Origin: Chrysomallon squamiferum
Lineage: Eukaryota > Mollusca > Gastropoda > Neomphalida > Peltospiridae
Direction of reading: 5' to 3'
Length of the DNA: 42,998 nt
Assembly (NCBI GenBank): GCA_012295275.1
Contig: CM022677.1
Coordinates: 11,107,234 to 11,150,231, forward strand
Shown here: positions 11,904 to 22,722 of the stretch, piece by piece
Numbering within the stretch: position 1 is the first letter of the stretch
Layout of the letters: the number at the start of each line of letters is the position of its first letter
The notes under the pieces: model-generated
What the model saw: the letters and a program-made list of their open reading frames with translations, nothing else
The model's database searches: none
Told to the model about the DNA's origin: nothing
Translations under genes and position numbers: made by a program

Positions 11904-12420
11904 TATTTTTTGTTGTTGTTTTTTTTGTTTGTTTTTTTAAATAAACTTACAAAACTATTAAAAGAAAATATGCTAATTTGACAGGTTGTTTTCTGTCAGT
12001 TTATTTATGATTTATTATTTTTAAAGATTTAGGTTAAATTGCTGACTTGCTCTATAATTATGAAACATATTTAAATTATATTTTTATACAAATTAAAACA
12101 AATTTAAGAAATACATAACCAGGTTATTTCATATGTAGCTACTGTAAAATATTAATACAATTATTTGTTATAATAATATTTAACACACACAAATAATTTG
12201 TTATCCTGTTCTTTGTTTCCCTTCTTTTCTTCATGGTCAATTTTAATTTATTTATTTACACTTTGTTTTGGTTTGTTGTAATTCCTTCTTTTTCATCTTC
12301 TTATTATTACTACTACTTTTTATTATTATTATTATGTTTTAGATTTATTATTTTTAATCTTTATTATTACTATCCATTTTATTTTTCATATCATTACTAA
12401 AAATTGTTTATTTTTGATGT
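11000..12420. other. AT-rich intergenic or intronic DNA
   Basis: It contains AAAT runs, an AT run near 11610-11620 and a pure ATT array at about 11858-11902. No coding-like segment is visible. Confidence 0.65.
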
Positions 12421-12427
12421 TTTCCAG

Positions 12428-12720
12428 GTTATCTGCTACTCTGCAAAACAAAAAACTAGGCTGATGACTACGATGGCTCTGCATGCCAGTGGCAAAGACA
12501 ACAGCCAGAAAGTTGAGCAGCAGGTAACACTGAGCTTGCCGCTCTGAGAATGAAGCTGGATGTGAAGATAAAGAAAAGAGAGAGAAGAAAACAAAGGCTG
12601 TAGCTGCAGCAGAACAAGATGAGACTCAGGAAGGCAACATTCATGAGAGCGATGTCAGCGATGTTGACAGTTCGAAGGACCAAGCTAGTCCTGTACCTGA
12701 TTTAGACAACACAATTCCAA
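12428..12720 (+). pseudogene. Unidentified gene, exon 1 seen: acidic, frame-broken
   Basis: A TTTTCCAG acceptor precedes 12428. The first frame reads MTTMALHASGKDNSQKVEQQ and hits a stop soon after. A second frame from about 12537 reads SENEAGCEDKEKREKKTK, then KAVAAAEQDE and SDVSDVDSSKDQASPVPD. That is a charged, disordered stretch with clear coding character. One indel near 12525-12540 would join the two frames. It ends at 12720 before GTTGCA, a weak donor in phase 1 that matches the next exon. I do not recognise the protein. It could be a decayed duplicate or a real gene with an assembly error. Confidence 0.5.
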
Positions 12721-12880
12721 GTTGCAAGTTTTTTTTATCTTATTTTTATTTCTTAGCAAATAAAATAAGTTTTATAGTAACAACGCTTTACTGATTGTAA
12801 AATAGCATAATAATAATCATTTGTTTGCTATTGTTTTGTTTATTATTTAAATTATTATCATTATTATCATTATCATTAAA

Positions 12881-12883
<3 letters not shown>

Positions 12884-12938
<55 letters not shown>

Positions 12939-12964
12939 GTCTGTCTCTCTCTGTCTGTCTGTCT
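12884..12964. repeat. CT / CTGT microsatellite
   Basis: A pure CT run changes into CTGT units over about 80 bp, inside the intron between the first two exon-like segments of the unidentified plus-strand gene. It generates Arg/Glu-rich open frames on the minus strand that are not genes. Confidence 0.95.
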
Positions 12965-13026
12965 GATAGATACCAGACACATATATAACTATAAAGATAA
13001 ATAAATAAATTCCTGTTGTTTTTCAG

Positions 13027-13119
13027 AAACTGCTCTGTACACAAGAAGAGCTAATTTAGTGAGTCACCACAGGGTAGAAATGTCATCAAAGAATATGGCA
13101 GAACAGGAGGATCTATAGA
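13027..13119 (+). pseudogene. Unidentified gene, exon 2 seen
   Basis: A TTTTTCAG acceptor precedes 13027. In the phase set by the previous segment it reads TALYTRRANLVSHHRVEMSS, then KNMAEQEDL, then TAG. Two bases further a GTTGTT could be the donor, and its phase matches the next exon. The stop lies one codon before the exon end. It is either a nonsense mutation or the gene uses another donor. No family recognised. Confidence 0.45.
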
Positions 13120-13740
13120 GGTTGTTGTTATAGTAGCAGTATTAGTCATTGCCATTGCTGTAGTAATATAGTTTTTACAGCATTAATTCTTGTAGCAGTA
13201 TTAATAATAAACTACTTGTTGTAGTAATGTAGTAATGTTGTAAAATTTTGGTGATGTTTTAGCTGATGTCCATAGCTGTGTAATAGTAATGTATCTTGTG
13301 AGACTCATGGTGATTAAAAAAACTGTTTGTAGTCAAATTACTGGTTGTAGTGGTGGTAGTAGCAGTAGTAACAGTACCAAATGTAGTTGCTTCTAGAGAG
13401 CAGTACAAATAGCAGTTGTTTTCAGAGATAAATGTAACAAGTTGATAAATGTAACAAGAAGAGTTGTGTAACAGTAGTCATAGCTGTTGTTGTAGTAATT
13501 ATAATAATATTAGTATAAAGAAATAAAGGCTTAGGACTAATAATGAAGAGAGCAAAAATATCACTTTTATTAATAATGGATAGTAATTTTAGTAATAGGA
13601 GTATTATTTTAATAACAGTAACACTAGTTGAATAAGGAATAATAGTAAATATTAGTTACAGTAATGATGATAATAAAAGTAGCATGTTGTGTTGCAGTAA
13701 ATGTAATAGAAGCAGTATTTTATTTATTTATTTATTTATT
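13120..13740. repeat. Degenerate GTA/GTT trinucleotide-rich intron
   Basis: The plus strand is dominated by GTAGTA, GTTGTT and TAATAG steps with many interruptions, giving Val/Ser-rich open frames. It appears to be an old, decayed trinucleotide repeat within an intron of the unidentified plus-strand gene. No coding domain is seen. Confidence 0.55.
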
Positions 13741-13784
13741 TACTCAAACTAGGCAGTGCACCCACCAATGTGACTCTGACTCAG

Positions 13785-13918
13785 AGTTGTTCAAAGTTTT
13801 GCTGATGAAAAGCTCAATTTTGGTGACCTGGACATTGAAGCCGACCACATCAGACTACAACAGTTCTTAAGTTGGAGAGTCTTACACCAGGTCACCAATA
13901 TCAACAGTCAAATATCAG
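13785..13918 (+). CDS. Unidentified gene, exon 3 seen
   Basis: A TCTGACTCAG acceptor and a GTAGAA donor frame this segment. It reads VVQSFADEKLNFGDLDIEAD, then HIRLQQFLSWRVLHQ and VTNINSQIS. Composition and the mix of hydrophobic and charged residues are typical of a folded, helical protein. It starts with one base of a split codon and ends with one base, and it joins in frame to 13992. I do not recognise the domain. The proposed start depends on accepting the TCAG at 13781-13784. Confidence 0.6.
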
Positions 13919-13991
13919 GTAGAAAAAACTTGAATGTGCTAAAACCAGGCAAAGAAAAACATTGAAGTGAAATCTCTTTCTGGTTTTGCAG

Positions 13992-14086
13992 GTGATTTTG
14001 AGAAAAAAAACCTGAAGATGACAAATTCTTCTGATACTGTTACTAGCCAGTCAGAGGAGTTCAATAAAACAGAGAACTGTTCTGAC
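13992..14086 (+). CDS. Unidentified gene, exon 4 seen
   Basis: A TGGTTTTGCAG acceptor and a GTAAGA donor are both good. The segment reads DFEKKNLKMTNSSDTVTSQS followed by EEFNKTENCSD, in the phase left by the previous exon. It is Ser/Thr/Asn-rich and probably disordered. Its donor leaves phase 0. The good splice sites and matching phase are the strongest evidence that this locus is or was a spliced gene. Confidence 0.6.
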
Positions 14087-14528
14087 GTAAGAGATCTCGA
14101 TATCTTTTATAATAATAACTAATAATAAAATTATTTGGGCAACCGTTTCTTTCCTTCCATACGTTTTAAAAAAAAGAGCCACTAATAATTATTTTATGGG
14201 AAATATTTATTTCACACAGACTTAGTTAAAATGATAGAATTCTCTTTATTTTGTTCTCAATAATTCACACCTATATCCAGATAAATAAAGTCAGTATTAA
14301 AACATTGTTAAAGTATAATTCATAATAATTTTTCCATGACTGAAATTTTTCTTCCCAAAGATTTTATTGTGCAAATTAATCAAATGCTCCTAGCCTGAAA
14401 TAGGTACAAAAAAATAGTCATTTAAATAATGTACGTTAAGATTAGAATGATAAACTTGATGCTTATTTTTATTTATTGTTATTTTATTTTTATTTTATTA
14501 ATTTTTCTTTCTATATTTGTTTATTTAG

Positions 14529-14569
14529 ATGAATCTGTCAAAAAAAAAGGGGAATGTACAAAATCCATT
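14529..14569 (+). CDS. Possible short exon of the unidentified gene
   Basis: TTGTTTATTTAG precedes 14529 and GTAGGT follows 14569. In phase 0 it reads MNLSKKKGNVQNP; in another phase DESVKKKGECTKSI. Neither phase clearly continues into the next candidate exon. A nine-A run inside could hide an indel. Low support. Confidence 0.25.
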
Positions 14570-15160
14570 GTAGGTGATAAAAGTTCAGTTCAGATCAAGA
14601 TAACACTTCAGCATTTTAATCACTGCAGTTTTGTGTTAGAATAATACACATAAACTAGCTGATGAACTGAATGATATTCACAGATAATGTTTATTTTTTA
14701 AGAATTTATTCAGCTGTCATTTAATGTTATAAAAATATATATATCTTTTTTCTTAAATATAACAAAAAGATCTGAAGGTATAAAGGACTTTTTTATGATT
14801 TGAATTAATTATATCATCACATTTTAAAATGTTAAATATTTGTAATTAATTGGAATTCTCTTGATCTTTGGGATTAAAAGATTATTATTGTGGATAAATT
14901 TATTGTTGTAGCCAGTTTATTAACTTATATTTTTAATCAAATCTAAAATTAGATGTATAGAATCAGTTCTAAGTGTTCCAAAAAAGTAATGCAGCTTGTA
15001 ATCAAAATGACTGAATTCACATACCTAGTGGAGAGTGATATTAACAGTTTGTTATTAGAACTGAAAAGCTTTGGTATCTATTAGTAAACTAATAAATAAC
15101 AGAACTTATCAATTAGTTATTTTTATAGGCTGGTGACAATGAATTCTTTTCAATTTACAG

Positions 15161-15262
15161 GTGGAAACTGTCAAGTCCATGTCAGATTTTGTATTTATTT
15201 TAAACACTTGGTCAAAGACAGAGTTTTTCAGATCTCACTCTCTCCCTTACAGTACAAGGCAG
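15161..15262 (+). CDS. Possible exon of the unidentified gene
   Basis: TTTTCAATTTACAG precedes 15161 and GTCAGT follows 15262. The 102 bases are open in phase 0 and read VETVKSMSDFVFILNTWSKT followed by EFFRSHSLPYSTRQ. The length is a multiple of three. No domain recognised. Confidence 0.4.
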
Positions 15263-15622
15263 GTCAGTGCTGAAGATTCAGAGGAGAATTCACAATTTTA
15301 TGGATTTCAGCTTTGAGAAATATTGGTGGTATTTGTATTTGTATTATTATTATTATTACATTTTCATGTTATGTTTGTATTGCTTAACTTTAAAATATTT
15401 TGATCTAATCAGAGCATTCTTGTTTACTATTGGAAACTCTTTCATAAAGAAATATTTTCACATATTTTTATGAATTTAAATTGACCAGAATGTAAAATGT
15501 ATAATGATACTTTTTTATAGATATATATTTTTTGTTTAAATTATTTGTGATTTATTATTAAAATCTATTACAATAAGAGAGACATGATGTTTATTTATAA
15601 TAATTTCTTTCTAACATTACAG

Positions 15623-15757
15623 ACAATTAAACACAATGACAGTGCAAAAGCTGTGTGTGTTTCTACATTACAAATTATAGAAGAAATGAAAATATGTGGA
15701 GCAATGATATTTACAGATAGACAACAAGCAGGTTCCAGCTTAATGTTATTTTCATAG
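15623..15757 (+). CDS. Possible last exon of the unidentified gene
   Basis: TTTCTAACATTACAG precedes 15623. The frame reads TIKHNDSAKAVCVSTLQIIE, then EMKICGAMIFTDRQQAG, then SSLMLFS and a TAG. A GTTCCA after the GCAG at 15731 could instead be a donor. No canonical AATAAA follows closely, so the end is uncertain. Confidence 0.35.
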   Translation, partial: TIKHNDSAKAVCVSTLQIIEEMKICGAMIFTDRQQAGSSLMLFS

Positions 15758-15829
15758 ACAATATTAGCAAGTTTAGAGCAACTATAAGTGATTTAAAGGA
15801 AAGGAGAGACGACTGACAGAGATATAAGA

Positions 15830-17600
15830 CTGACTGTCTGATGGGAGGTTAACAGGTAAACAGATACACAGGAAGAAAGAGAGAGATGTATATAGACTGA
15901 TAGACAGTTAGATCAGTAGAAGTTAACAAATGAATTGATAGATGTAGATGAATTTAGGCAGATAGTTAAACATGCTGAGAGTGTAGACATACAGTACAAT
16001 ACATAGGTAGTAATGTAGCTATCTAGACATAGTTAGTTATGTATGTAGGTAGTTTGACAGGGAATTAGATATATGATTGATGGATGGTTATTGATCTGAC
16101 ATGATGTGGATAGATAAACAAATTGGTATGTAGGTCAGTAGTTCAGTAGGTTGATATGTAGATAGTTAACTAATAGATATCAGACACAGAGAGGGGCAGG
16201 TAGGTAGGTAGTCAGTAGTTCAGTAGTTGATATGCAGATATATGTAGACAGTTATCTAACAGACAGCAGACACACAGAGGGACAGATAGGTAGGTAGGTC
16301 AGTAGTTCAGTAGGTTGATATGCAGATATATGTAGATAGTTATCTAATAGACAGCAGACACACAGAGGGACAGATAGGTAGGTAGGTCAGTAGTTCAGTA
16401 GTTGATATGTAGATATATGTAGTTATATGTAGCAGACAGACAGATAGGTGTAGGCAGGTATGATGGTAATGTGGAAGACTGAATGTATATATATATATAT
16501 ATGTATAGCTACAGGTGTAGGTATGTAAGCTGGAGCAGAGAATAGTATATAGAAGGAAAAGTCGCTTGTCTTTTTTGAAGAGTGAATATATTGAATAAAT
16601 ATGTGTGCAAACATACAGAACTATAGGGAGGTTTGAAGGTATGTAGACAATAAGATGTTTAAATGACTGATAGATGTTATTGATATATAAACTGTTAGGT
16701 AGGTGATTATGTAGATAGAATGAGAAATTATGTTATTAGATACACATGTAGAGATATATATAGATAGGTGACATAGAAAGTGCATGTGTGTGTGTGTGTG
16801 TGTGTGTGCCAGTGATTGAGAAGGATCGCTAAATAAGGGAATTGTGAATGAGAGTTATTAATGGACAGTAACACAGAAAGATAGATATAAAAGGTAGTTA
16901 TAATAATTTAGGGAGATAGTCAGGAAGATGAATAGCTGATTCAAGGGATTGTTATTGATGGATAGAGAAATATAATTAGGGAGGCATTTCCTTAGAGTTC
17001 AATGGATGGATAAATAGATAGGTGTAAGCATATATGATGGTAAAGTGGATATGATCATGTATATCTACATAGATAAATACACACAGAGGCAGACAGAAAA
17101 CAGAAAGGATTGGATCTGTGTTTGAGTTAGTGATGAACTGATAACTTAAAGGTAGATATCCAGAGATAAATACAGATAGATTATATATATATATATAGAT
17201 ATATAGAAATAAATACAGGTAGATTATGTAGATAGATATACAGAGATAAATACAATCTATAGATAGATATACAGAGATAAATACAGATAGATTATACAGA
17301 CAGATATACAGAGGTAAATACAGATAGATTATATAGATAGATAAAAGATATAAATACAGAAAGATGTAACTATTTATTTCTGTATAAATACACACACAGA
17401 AATAAATACAGATAGATTACATTGATAGACATTCAGCAAGATAGCGAGGTTTGAAGTAGTATATAGTTAGATATTCAGGGAGCTGGACATATTATTGATA
17501 GATGGTTATTGAAAAATAGACGTATAAGCTAGAGAGATAAACTGATATGTAGGTATGTTACTAGTTTGGTAGATTGATTTGTAGACAGACTGACAGACAT
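15830..17600. repeat. GATA / GACA / GGTA tetranucleotide-rich region
   Basis: About 1.8 kb are dominated by GATAGATA, GACAGATA and GTAGGTAG steps. There are larger reiterations near 16135-16420, where GGTAGGTAGGTCAGTAGTTC recurs about every 90-95 bp. Near 17150-17420 ATACAGAGATAAATACAGAT recurs about every 50-60 bp. The minus-strand frame at 16976-17395 is Ile/Tyr/Leu low complexity generated by these units and is not a gene. Confidence 0.9.
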
Positions 17601-17930
17601 ATAGATAGACGTGTGTTAAGAAATGGTATCTCCAGAGGGAGATATTTATATGTCATAACTTATTCTTAAGTACATACACTTCTGTCTATGCTCTGTTGGC
17701 CTGTCTGTCTATTCGTATATAGGAAAAGCTTTCAAAATAATGACACTGTATTCAAAATTAGAAAAAGTAGCAATACCCTATGTATCCATCTGTTCATTTA
17801 TCTTCAGTAACTATATCTGTATGTAGGTATTTCTATTTATCTATCATAATCTATCTATCTGTCTATCTATCTAACCAAACGAATGTTATTATATTAATCT
17901 ACTAATTAGCCATTCCCTTTGGAAATGTTG

Positions 17931-17970
17931 CCACCCCTACACCACGGTGAGGTTCAGTACATGTAGGGGA
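17931..17970. repeat. Short inverted repeat
   Basis: CCCCTACA and TGTAGGGG form a perfect 8-bp stem around a loop of about 20 bases. It sits in a small island of higher GC between simple repeats. Just downstream, GGTTAGTATTTGGTTAA recurs two to three times. Function unknown. Confidence 0.5.
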
Positions 17971-18039
17971 TGTTAGTAATGGTTAGTATTTGGTTAAAGG
18001 TTAGTATTTGGTTAATGATTAGTATTTTCTTAATGGTTA

Positions 18040-18665
18040 GTCTCTTTCTCTCTGTCTCTCTCTTTCTCTTACTCTCTATCTCTTTCTCTTTTCTCTCTTT
18101 CTCTGTCTATCTCTGTCTCTCTGTGTGACTCTCTCGGTCTCTGTGTCTATCTCTCTCTCTGTCTCTCTTTCCCTCTATCGCTGTCTCTCTCTTTTCTCTC
18201 TTTCTCTCTCTGTCTATCTCTGTCTCTCTCTTCCACTCTCTGACTCTGTCTCTCTCAGTCTTTCTTTCTCGGTCTCTCTCTATATCGCTCTGTCTCTCTC
18301 AGAATCTCTCTTTCTCTCTCTGTCTCTATCTGTTCTGAATCTCTTTTTCTTTCTGCTATATCTCTTTATCTCTCTATCTCTCTCTGTCTCCCTATGTCCC
18401 TGTCTCTTTTTCTCTCTGTCTCTTTCTCCCTCTGTCTCAGTCCCTATCTGTCTCTTTATCTAACTGCCTTTCACTGTCTTTATCTCTTTGTCTCTGTCTA
18501 TGTGTCTCTGACTCACTTTTTCTCTCTGTCTTTCTGACACTATCTGTGTCTCTGTCTCTCTTTCTCTCTCTGTCTATCTGTCTGTCTCTGTCTGTATCTC
18601 TCTCCATGTGTTTTTCTCTGTCTCTGTCTTTTTCTCTCTAACTCTCTCTGTAACTCGCTTTCTTC
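18040..18665. repeat. Polypyrimidine CT/CTGT tract, about 620 bp
   Basis: The plus strand is almost wholly C and T with occasional G or A (CTCTCTGTCTCTCTTTCTC type) for over 600 bp. It makes the Ser/Leu frame at 18125-18463 and an Arg/Gln frame on the minus strand, neither of which is a gene. The strand asymmetry is extreme compared with the surroundings. Confidence 0.93.
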
Positions 18666-18669
18666 TCTC

Positions 18670-19640
18670 CACACAAACTTATCAATTCTGCCTAAAGCAA
18701 AATTAACCAACAGCAAAATCAACAGCTATAACACCAATATTAGCAATAATAACAATAATAAAAATAGTAATAATTATGTACCACAGTAAAATAAATAACA
18801 GTGTTAGCAATAATATCAACAACAAAAATAAAAACAAACAAAAATGAAAGAAAGATCACACACACACACAAACACACTTAATTACACTTATAAACACCTG
18901 AATTGATGTTACATTCCGCGCTCAAGAAATCATTTTGTCTGTGGAATTTAAATGTGTCAGTATGAAATGGCAGAAAAACAGTATTTACATGTAATTGAAA
19001 TTTTTAGGCTACATTTTTACAGTGAAATGAAATTTTCATGAAAACGTACAATCTTAGTCATAGTGAAACCCAAATCTCTCTTTCTCTAATTATAATAAAT
19101 AATATATACAAATTTTCACGTATCAAAATGGAATGTCGTAATAAATTTAAATTCTTATTTTTATTCTGAATAGTATGAATGAATAAATATTAAGTTTTTT
19201 AATAAAGAAACATTTTAAATATATGAAATAACCTAAGAATGCACAGACATACTACTACTGCTACTAATAATACTAATAATTAGTCAATTTCATAGACAAA
19301 GTAGTCTAAGGGAAATAACTGTTGAATATAACGATGATAATGGTTAACAACATTAACAACAACAAAAGAAATATTGAAAAAGGATATAAAAAAAATAATA
19401 ATGATGTATTTTGTAATTTAGTTAAGTGCTAAAGAAATGATATGAAATTAAATTTTAAGAATAATTGTTTGATAATTTTGATAATATTAAACGAAAAATA
19501 ACAAATAGTGGCATAATGAATCAATAATAAATTTTTTATTACATTAAATATTTTCACAAACTTTGATGAATCTTCTATTCACATATTTCCACAAATTGAT
19601 TTCATATCAAGTAATTCTGATGAACCCTTTTTTAATGTAA
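18670..19640. other. AT-rich intergenic DNA
   Basis: There are scattered AAT and AAC steps and a short CA run near 18858. No coding-like segment or splice-flanked frame is seen. Confidence 0.6.
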
Positions 19641-20247
19641 GAAAGGGGAGATAACTCCATCCGAGAAAGTATTCGTTTTCATATTAAAGGAAAATAACTA
19701 TTTGTGAATATATTCGCTGGTAACTATTACTAAGAAATATTTTATTGTTTATTATATTTAATATAACAAATATTCATTTCTTTCTCCTTTTACCGTCGGA
19801 CAAAAGCATAATGTAGAAAACAATTCTTGTATTTTTAAGTTCTCACTATCCTTATCATATTTCAAGTTCAGAGTTGTATCAAAATATAAATTTCTTTTTC
19901 AAAATTTTAGATTTCAACAAATTAGATATTTTCAACATTCAATTATTAGTATTAATATAAAAAAGATGTTATTTACCTTTTAGATATTGATATATTAATA
20001 TAACAAAAAAAGAATATCCTATAAATATTTCCATCTGATCTATAATTTTAATGTAAAAAGCATTCATTATTTAAAATGCTTATCAAATGATTAAGCAGTG
20101 TCCACTAATTAAATTCAATTAAATTATTGGATTCCATTGGTTGAAAATATACCTGAACGTTCATCACAAGCGAATATATTGATATATAGAGTTATCTCCC
20201 TTAACATGAAAACGAATAACCTCTCGGATAGAGTTATGTCCCCTTTG
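19641..20247. mobile_element. Fold-back / MITE-like element with ~80-bp terminal inverted repeats
   Basis: The left end at 19641-19718 carries GGGGAGATAACTCCATCCGA, then ATTCGTTTTCAT and ATATTCGCT. The right end at 20169-20247 carries AGCGAATAT, AACATGAAAACGAATAAC, CTCTCGGATAGAG and TTATGTCCCC. Reverse-complementing the right end matches the left over about 80 bp with moderate divergence. The inner part has no open frame, so it is non-autonomous. GGGAGATAACT ends are, to my knowledge, common in molluscan DNA. No clear target-site duplication is visible. The N gap starts 51 bp beyond it. Confidence 0.85.
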
Positions 20248-20298
20248 TTGCATTTTCCTCCTTGATTATTCAGGTTAAAACGAACATATTCCTATATA

Positions 20299-20498
20299 NN
20301 NNNNNNNNNNNNNNNNNNNNNNNNNNNNNNNNNNNNNNNNNNNNNNNNNNNNNNNNNNNNNNNNNNNNNNNNNNNNNNNNNNNNNNNNNNNNNNNNNNNN
20401 NNNNNNNNNNNNNNNNNNNNNNNNNNNNNNNNNNNNNNNNNNNNNNNNNNNNNNNNNNNNNNNNNNNNNNNNNNNNNNNNNNNNNNNNNNNNNNNNNN
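20299..20498. other. Assembly gap of 200 N
   Basis: Exactly 200 N residues, which is more likely a placeholder length than a measured one. AAT-rich sequence follows directly, so the gap probably lies in a collapsed simple repeat. Open frames crossing it are meaningless. Confidence 0.99.
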
Positions 20499-20619
20499 TA
20501 TACTAATGATAATAATAATAATAATAATAGTAATAATAATGATGATGATAAAATAAATAGCATTAATAATGCTTATGATGAAAATGATTTTCATGACGGT
20601 GACGATAATGACAACAACA

Positions 20620-20665
<46 letters not shown>
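20499..20665. repeat. AAT / GAT trinucleotide array after the gap
   Basis: AAT, GAT and AAC units run from the gap to about 20665, ending in a pure AAT run of about 45 bp. It gives Asn/Asp frames on the plus strand and Ile/Tyr frames on the minus strand, none of them genes. Confidence 0.9.
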
Positions 20666-20666
<1 letters not shown>

Positions 20667-21529
20667 TTTGTCTTACAATCTGAAATAAGAAGTAACATAT
20701 AATTTGCTGTTTATATTCCAGTGTGTTACTCTCATTTGATGTGCATACATTTAGCAAGATGTACAAAGTATTTAATTATGTTTATATTCCTACTAAAGTT
20801 ACTAATTAAATGTTCAAATATAAACGTTCCGCTTGTGATTACTATCAGATAAATAGTGCTATTCTTTAATAGAACATATAAATTTTGACTTGATATCATT
20901 TCAAAGTCAGTTGGAGCACATGATAGAATTCAAAAGGTCAAAATATTACTACAATTTAGCTTATAGATTTGGAATCCTTATCAAATTACTGATCAGTTTC
21001 ACCACACTGGACAAACTGATTACAAAGTAAACAGGCTGAATGAACTGATTATGACTAGTTTTTTTGTCAAAAACAAATATCAAATTTCACCAAAATCATC
21101 CTCTAGGTATTTGACATGGAGGGACTGGCTCTAAGGTTCAGTTATGTTTATATTTTATTTTGTATGCATATATGTCTGATGGATTACAATATGACGATTT
21201 CACTCCTGGGTATGTAGCAGACAAAGAACTCTTTTTTCTCAAGTTAAAAACAAATAATATTATGGTTTTATGTATTAATGTAAAGCAGAAACAAACGTTT
21301 GTTTAAATTTGCTGTTCTTCAATTTCTTGAAAATTGTAATTTTAAATTTATATTGTAAAGTTTCACACTTCTTAGGTTTGTGATTGGCTTGATGCAAGAC
21401 TAATCATTGTATTACAAAGCATTTTTTACGTATCTATTTTATAAAGCTTTATTTGCTGTGTCTATGAGTATCTGTGTATGCTTCTGTGTACCTATGTGTG
21501 TGTTTATGTGTGTGCGTGTGTGTGCGGTT

Positions 21530-21720
21530 TGGTGTATGATTAGTAATCAGAAGTTAATCACATTTCTTGATCAAACAAACTTTTAAAAAGAATAAAAGTA
21601 TGTTCTATTCTTTTTATCAGAGAACTGATTCAAACTCTTAATTTAAACTAAACAATTTTACATCTGTATCTTATCATTTAACTTAACTATCGATCAAATA
21701 ATAATAATAATAATAATTAT
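21530..21720 (+). repeat. Dispersed repeat DR3, copy 1
   Basis: TTGGTGTATGATTAGTAATC starts a stretch that aligns with 27338-27545. Shared landmarks are TTAA(T/C)CACATTTCTTGA, CAAACA, ACTTAATTTAAACTAA and ATCTT-TTATTTAA, ending in an AAT run. Both copies follow TG-rich DNA. The order TG run, about 170 bp unique, AAT run is preserved, so the simple repeats are likely part of the element. No open frame. Confidence 0.7.
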
Positions 21721-21846
21721 ATATATGTGTGTATGTGTATATGTAAGCAAATATGTATGTATGTACGTACGTACGTATTCATGTATCTATGCACATTTGT
21801 ATGTGTATATACTACTAAATGATGTTCTTTGTTGTTTTTCCTTAAA

Positions 21847-21936
21847 GCTTGTCCTAGTCGTATCGATGTCATACACGTTCTCGGTGGCTCCCAAAGTGTG
21901 AAGAAAGAAAACTGAGAGAAAGTTAAAGCTGCAGTC
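21847..21936 (+). pseudogene. VWA-domain fragment, broken
   Basis: After TTTCCTTAAAG the plus strand reads ACPSRIDVIHVLGGSQSVKK, then EN, a TGA stop, then EKVKAAVTESIKMI. This matches the start of von Willebrand factor A domains, where the usual pattern is C-P-x(2)-D-(V/I)-x-F-V-L-D-G-S-x-S-V followed by N-F-x-K-V-K. The metal-site Asp before GS is Gly here, and the usual Phe after N is the stop. The domain ends after about 30 codons. A relic exon of a collagen- or matrilin-like VWA protein is the best reading. Downstream, 22012-22227 is open with RTCSDSQCVSLTLRPEWKHA and is probably part of the same decayed locus, but I do not recognise it. Confidence 0.6.
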
Positions 21937-22011
21937 ACAGAATCAATCAAAATGATTTCAAAGTGCTAACACAGAAACAGTAAACCTGAGTGTGCAGTCT
22001 GTCAGCGTACT

Positions 22012-22227
22012 GTGACATACAGTCGGACGTGCAGTGACAGTCAGTGTGTGAGTCTAACACTAAGACCAGAGTGGAAACATGCCAGACTAGAGAGGAACCT
22101 TAGTCAGAACCTGCAGAAACCCGCCACCCAGCGGAGGGTCAAGAATGTAGTGGAATTAGCACAGATTCTGAGAGAAAAAATAAACAAAATAGTAATAATA
22201 AAAAGTTTAATTAAAATAAAAAATTAA
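22012..22227 (+). pseudogene. Unrecognised coding-like fragment downstream of the VWA relic
   Basis: The frame includes CAVCQRTVTYSRTCSDSQC just before and across its start, then EWKHARLERNLSQNL and VKNVVELAQILREKINK. Composition is coding-like and GC is higher than in the flanks, but no domain, signal or splice border is clear. It may be the 3' part of the broken VWA gene. Confidence 0.3.
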
Positions 22228-22549
22228 ATACAAAATATTCCAACAAAATGATGTATTTATAAAGGTAGCTTCAAAATGTAATGAAAGTTATAGCAATTTC
22301 GTGTTCGTAAATTCCTGTAATTGGGGCTTATTGTTTAAATCTTTATTAAAAAGCAAGATAACTCTAAGAAAAGATCAGAATATTACGTTCATTGCATGAC
22401 GTTAGAACTCTACATAACTTTCAACATTACAAGTAGAATAAAAAATAAAACATCCAGTGAAATTTAACACGAAGATATTATTTTTTTTACGATGTTCACA
22501 ATATTTATTTTGGAAACTTCAAGGAAAAAAAAAAAAATGAAAATAATCG

Positions 22550-22722
22550 GGACAAATTACAACACTAGTTGTGGAAATAGTGTACATCAGTTGGATATAC
22601 GTGCTGACTTGGATATTGTGAAATCGAGTAATGAAGATGTAAAACACAAAGCCAGAAGAATTTGATGGAATTAATAACACAGACACTGTCACTCAGCCTT
22701 GTTCTGCAGATTCCTGTGGTAA
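22550..22722 (+). pseudogene. Unrecognised coding-like fragment with frameshift
   Basis: One frame reads CGNSVHQLDIRADLDIVKSS followed by NEDVKHKARR and a stop. A shifted frame continues EFDGINNTDTVTQPCSADSC. GGTAAGC follows and would be a good donor. One indel near 22660 would join the two. No family recognised; a decayed exon is the simplest reading. Confidence 0.35.

Noticed and set aside
12468-12683. Minus-strand open frame opposite exon 1 of the unidentified gene
   Set aside because: It is the shadow of the acidic plus-strand frame, which has a matching acceptor and phase.
16976-17395. 139-codon minus-strand open frame
   Set aside because: It is Ile/Tyr/Leu-rich and produced by GATA/ATAC repeats.
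18125-18463. 112-codon plus-strand open frame
   Set aside because: It is a Ser/Leu/Val translation of CT/GT simple repeat with no domain.
20262-20702. Open frames spanning the N gap
   Set aside because: Most residues are unknown and the rest is AAT repeat.
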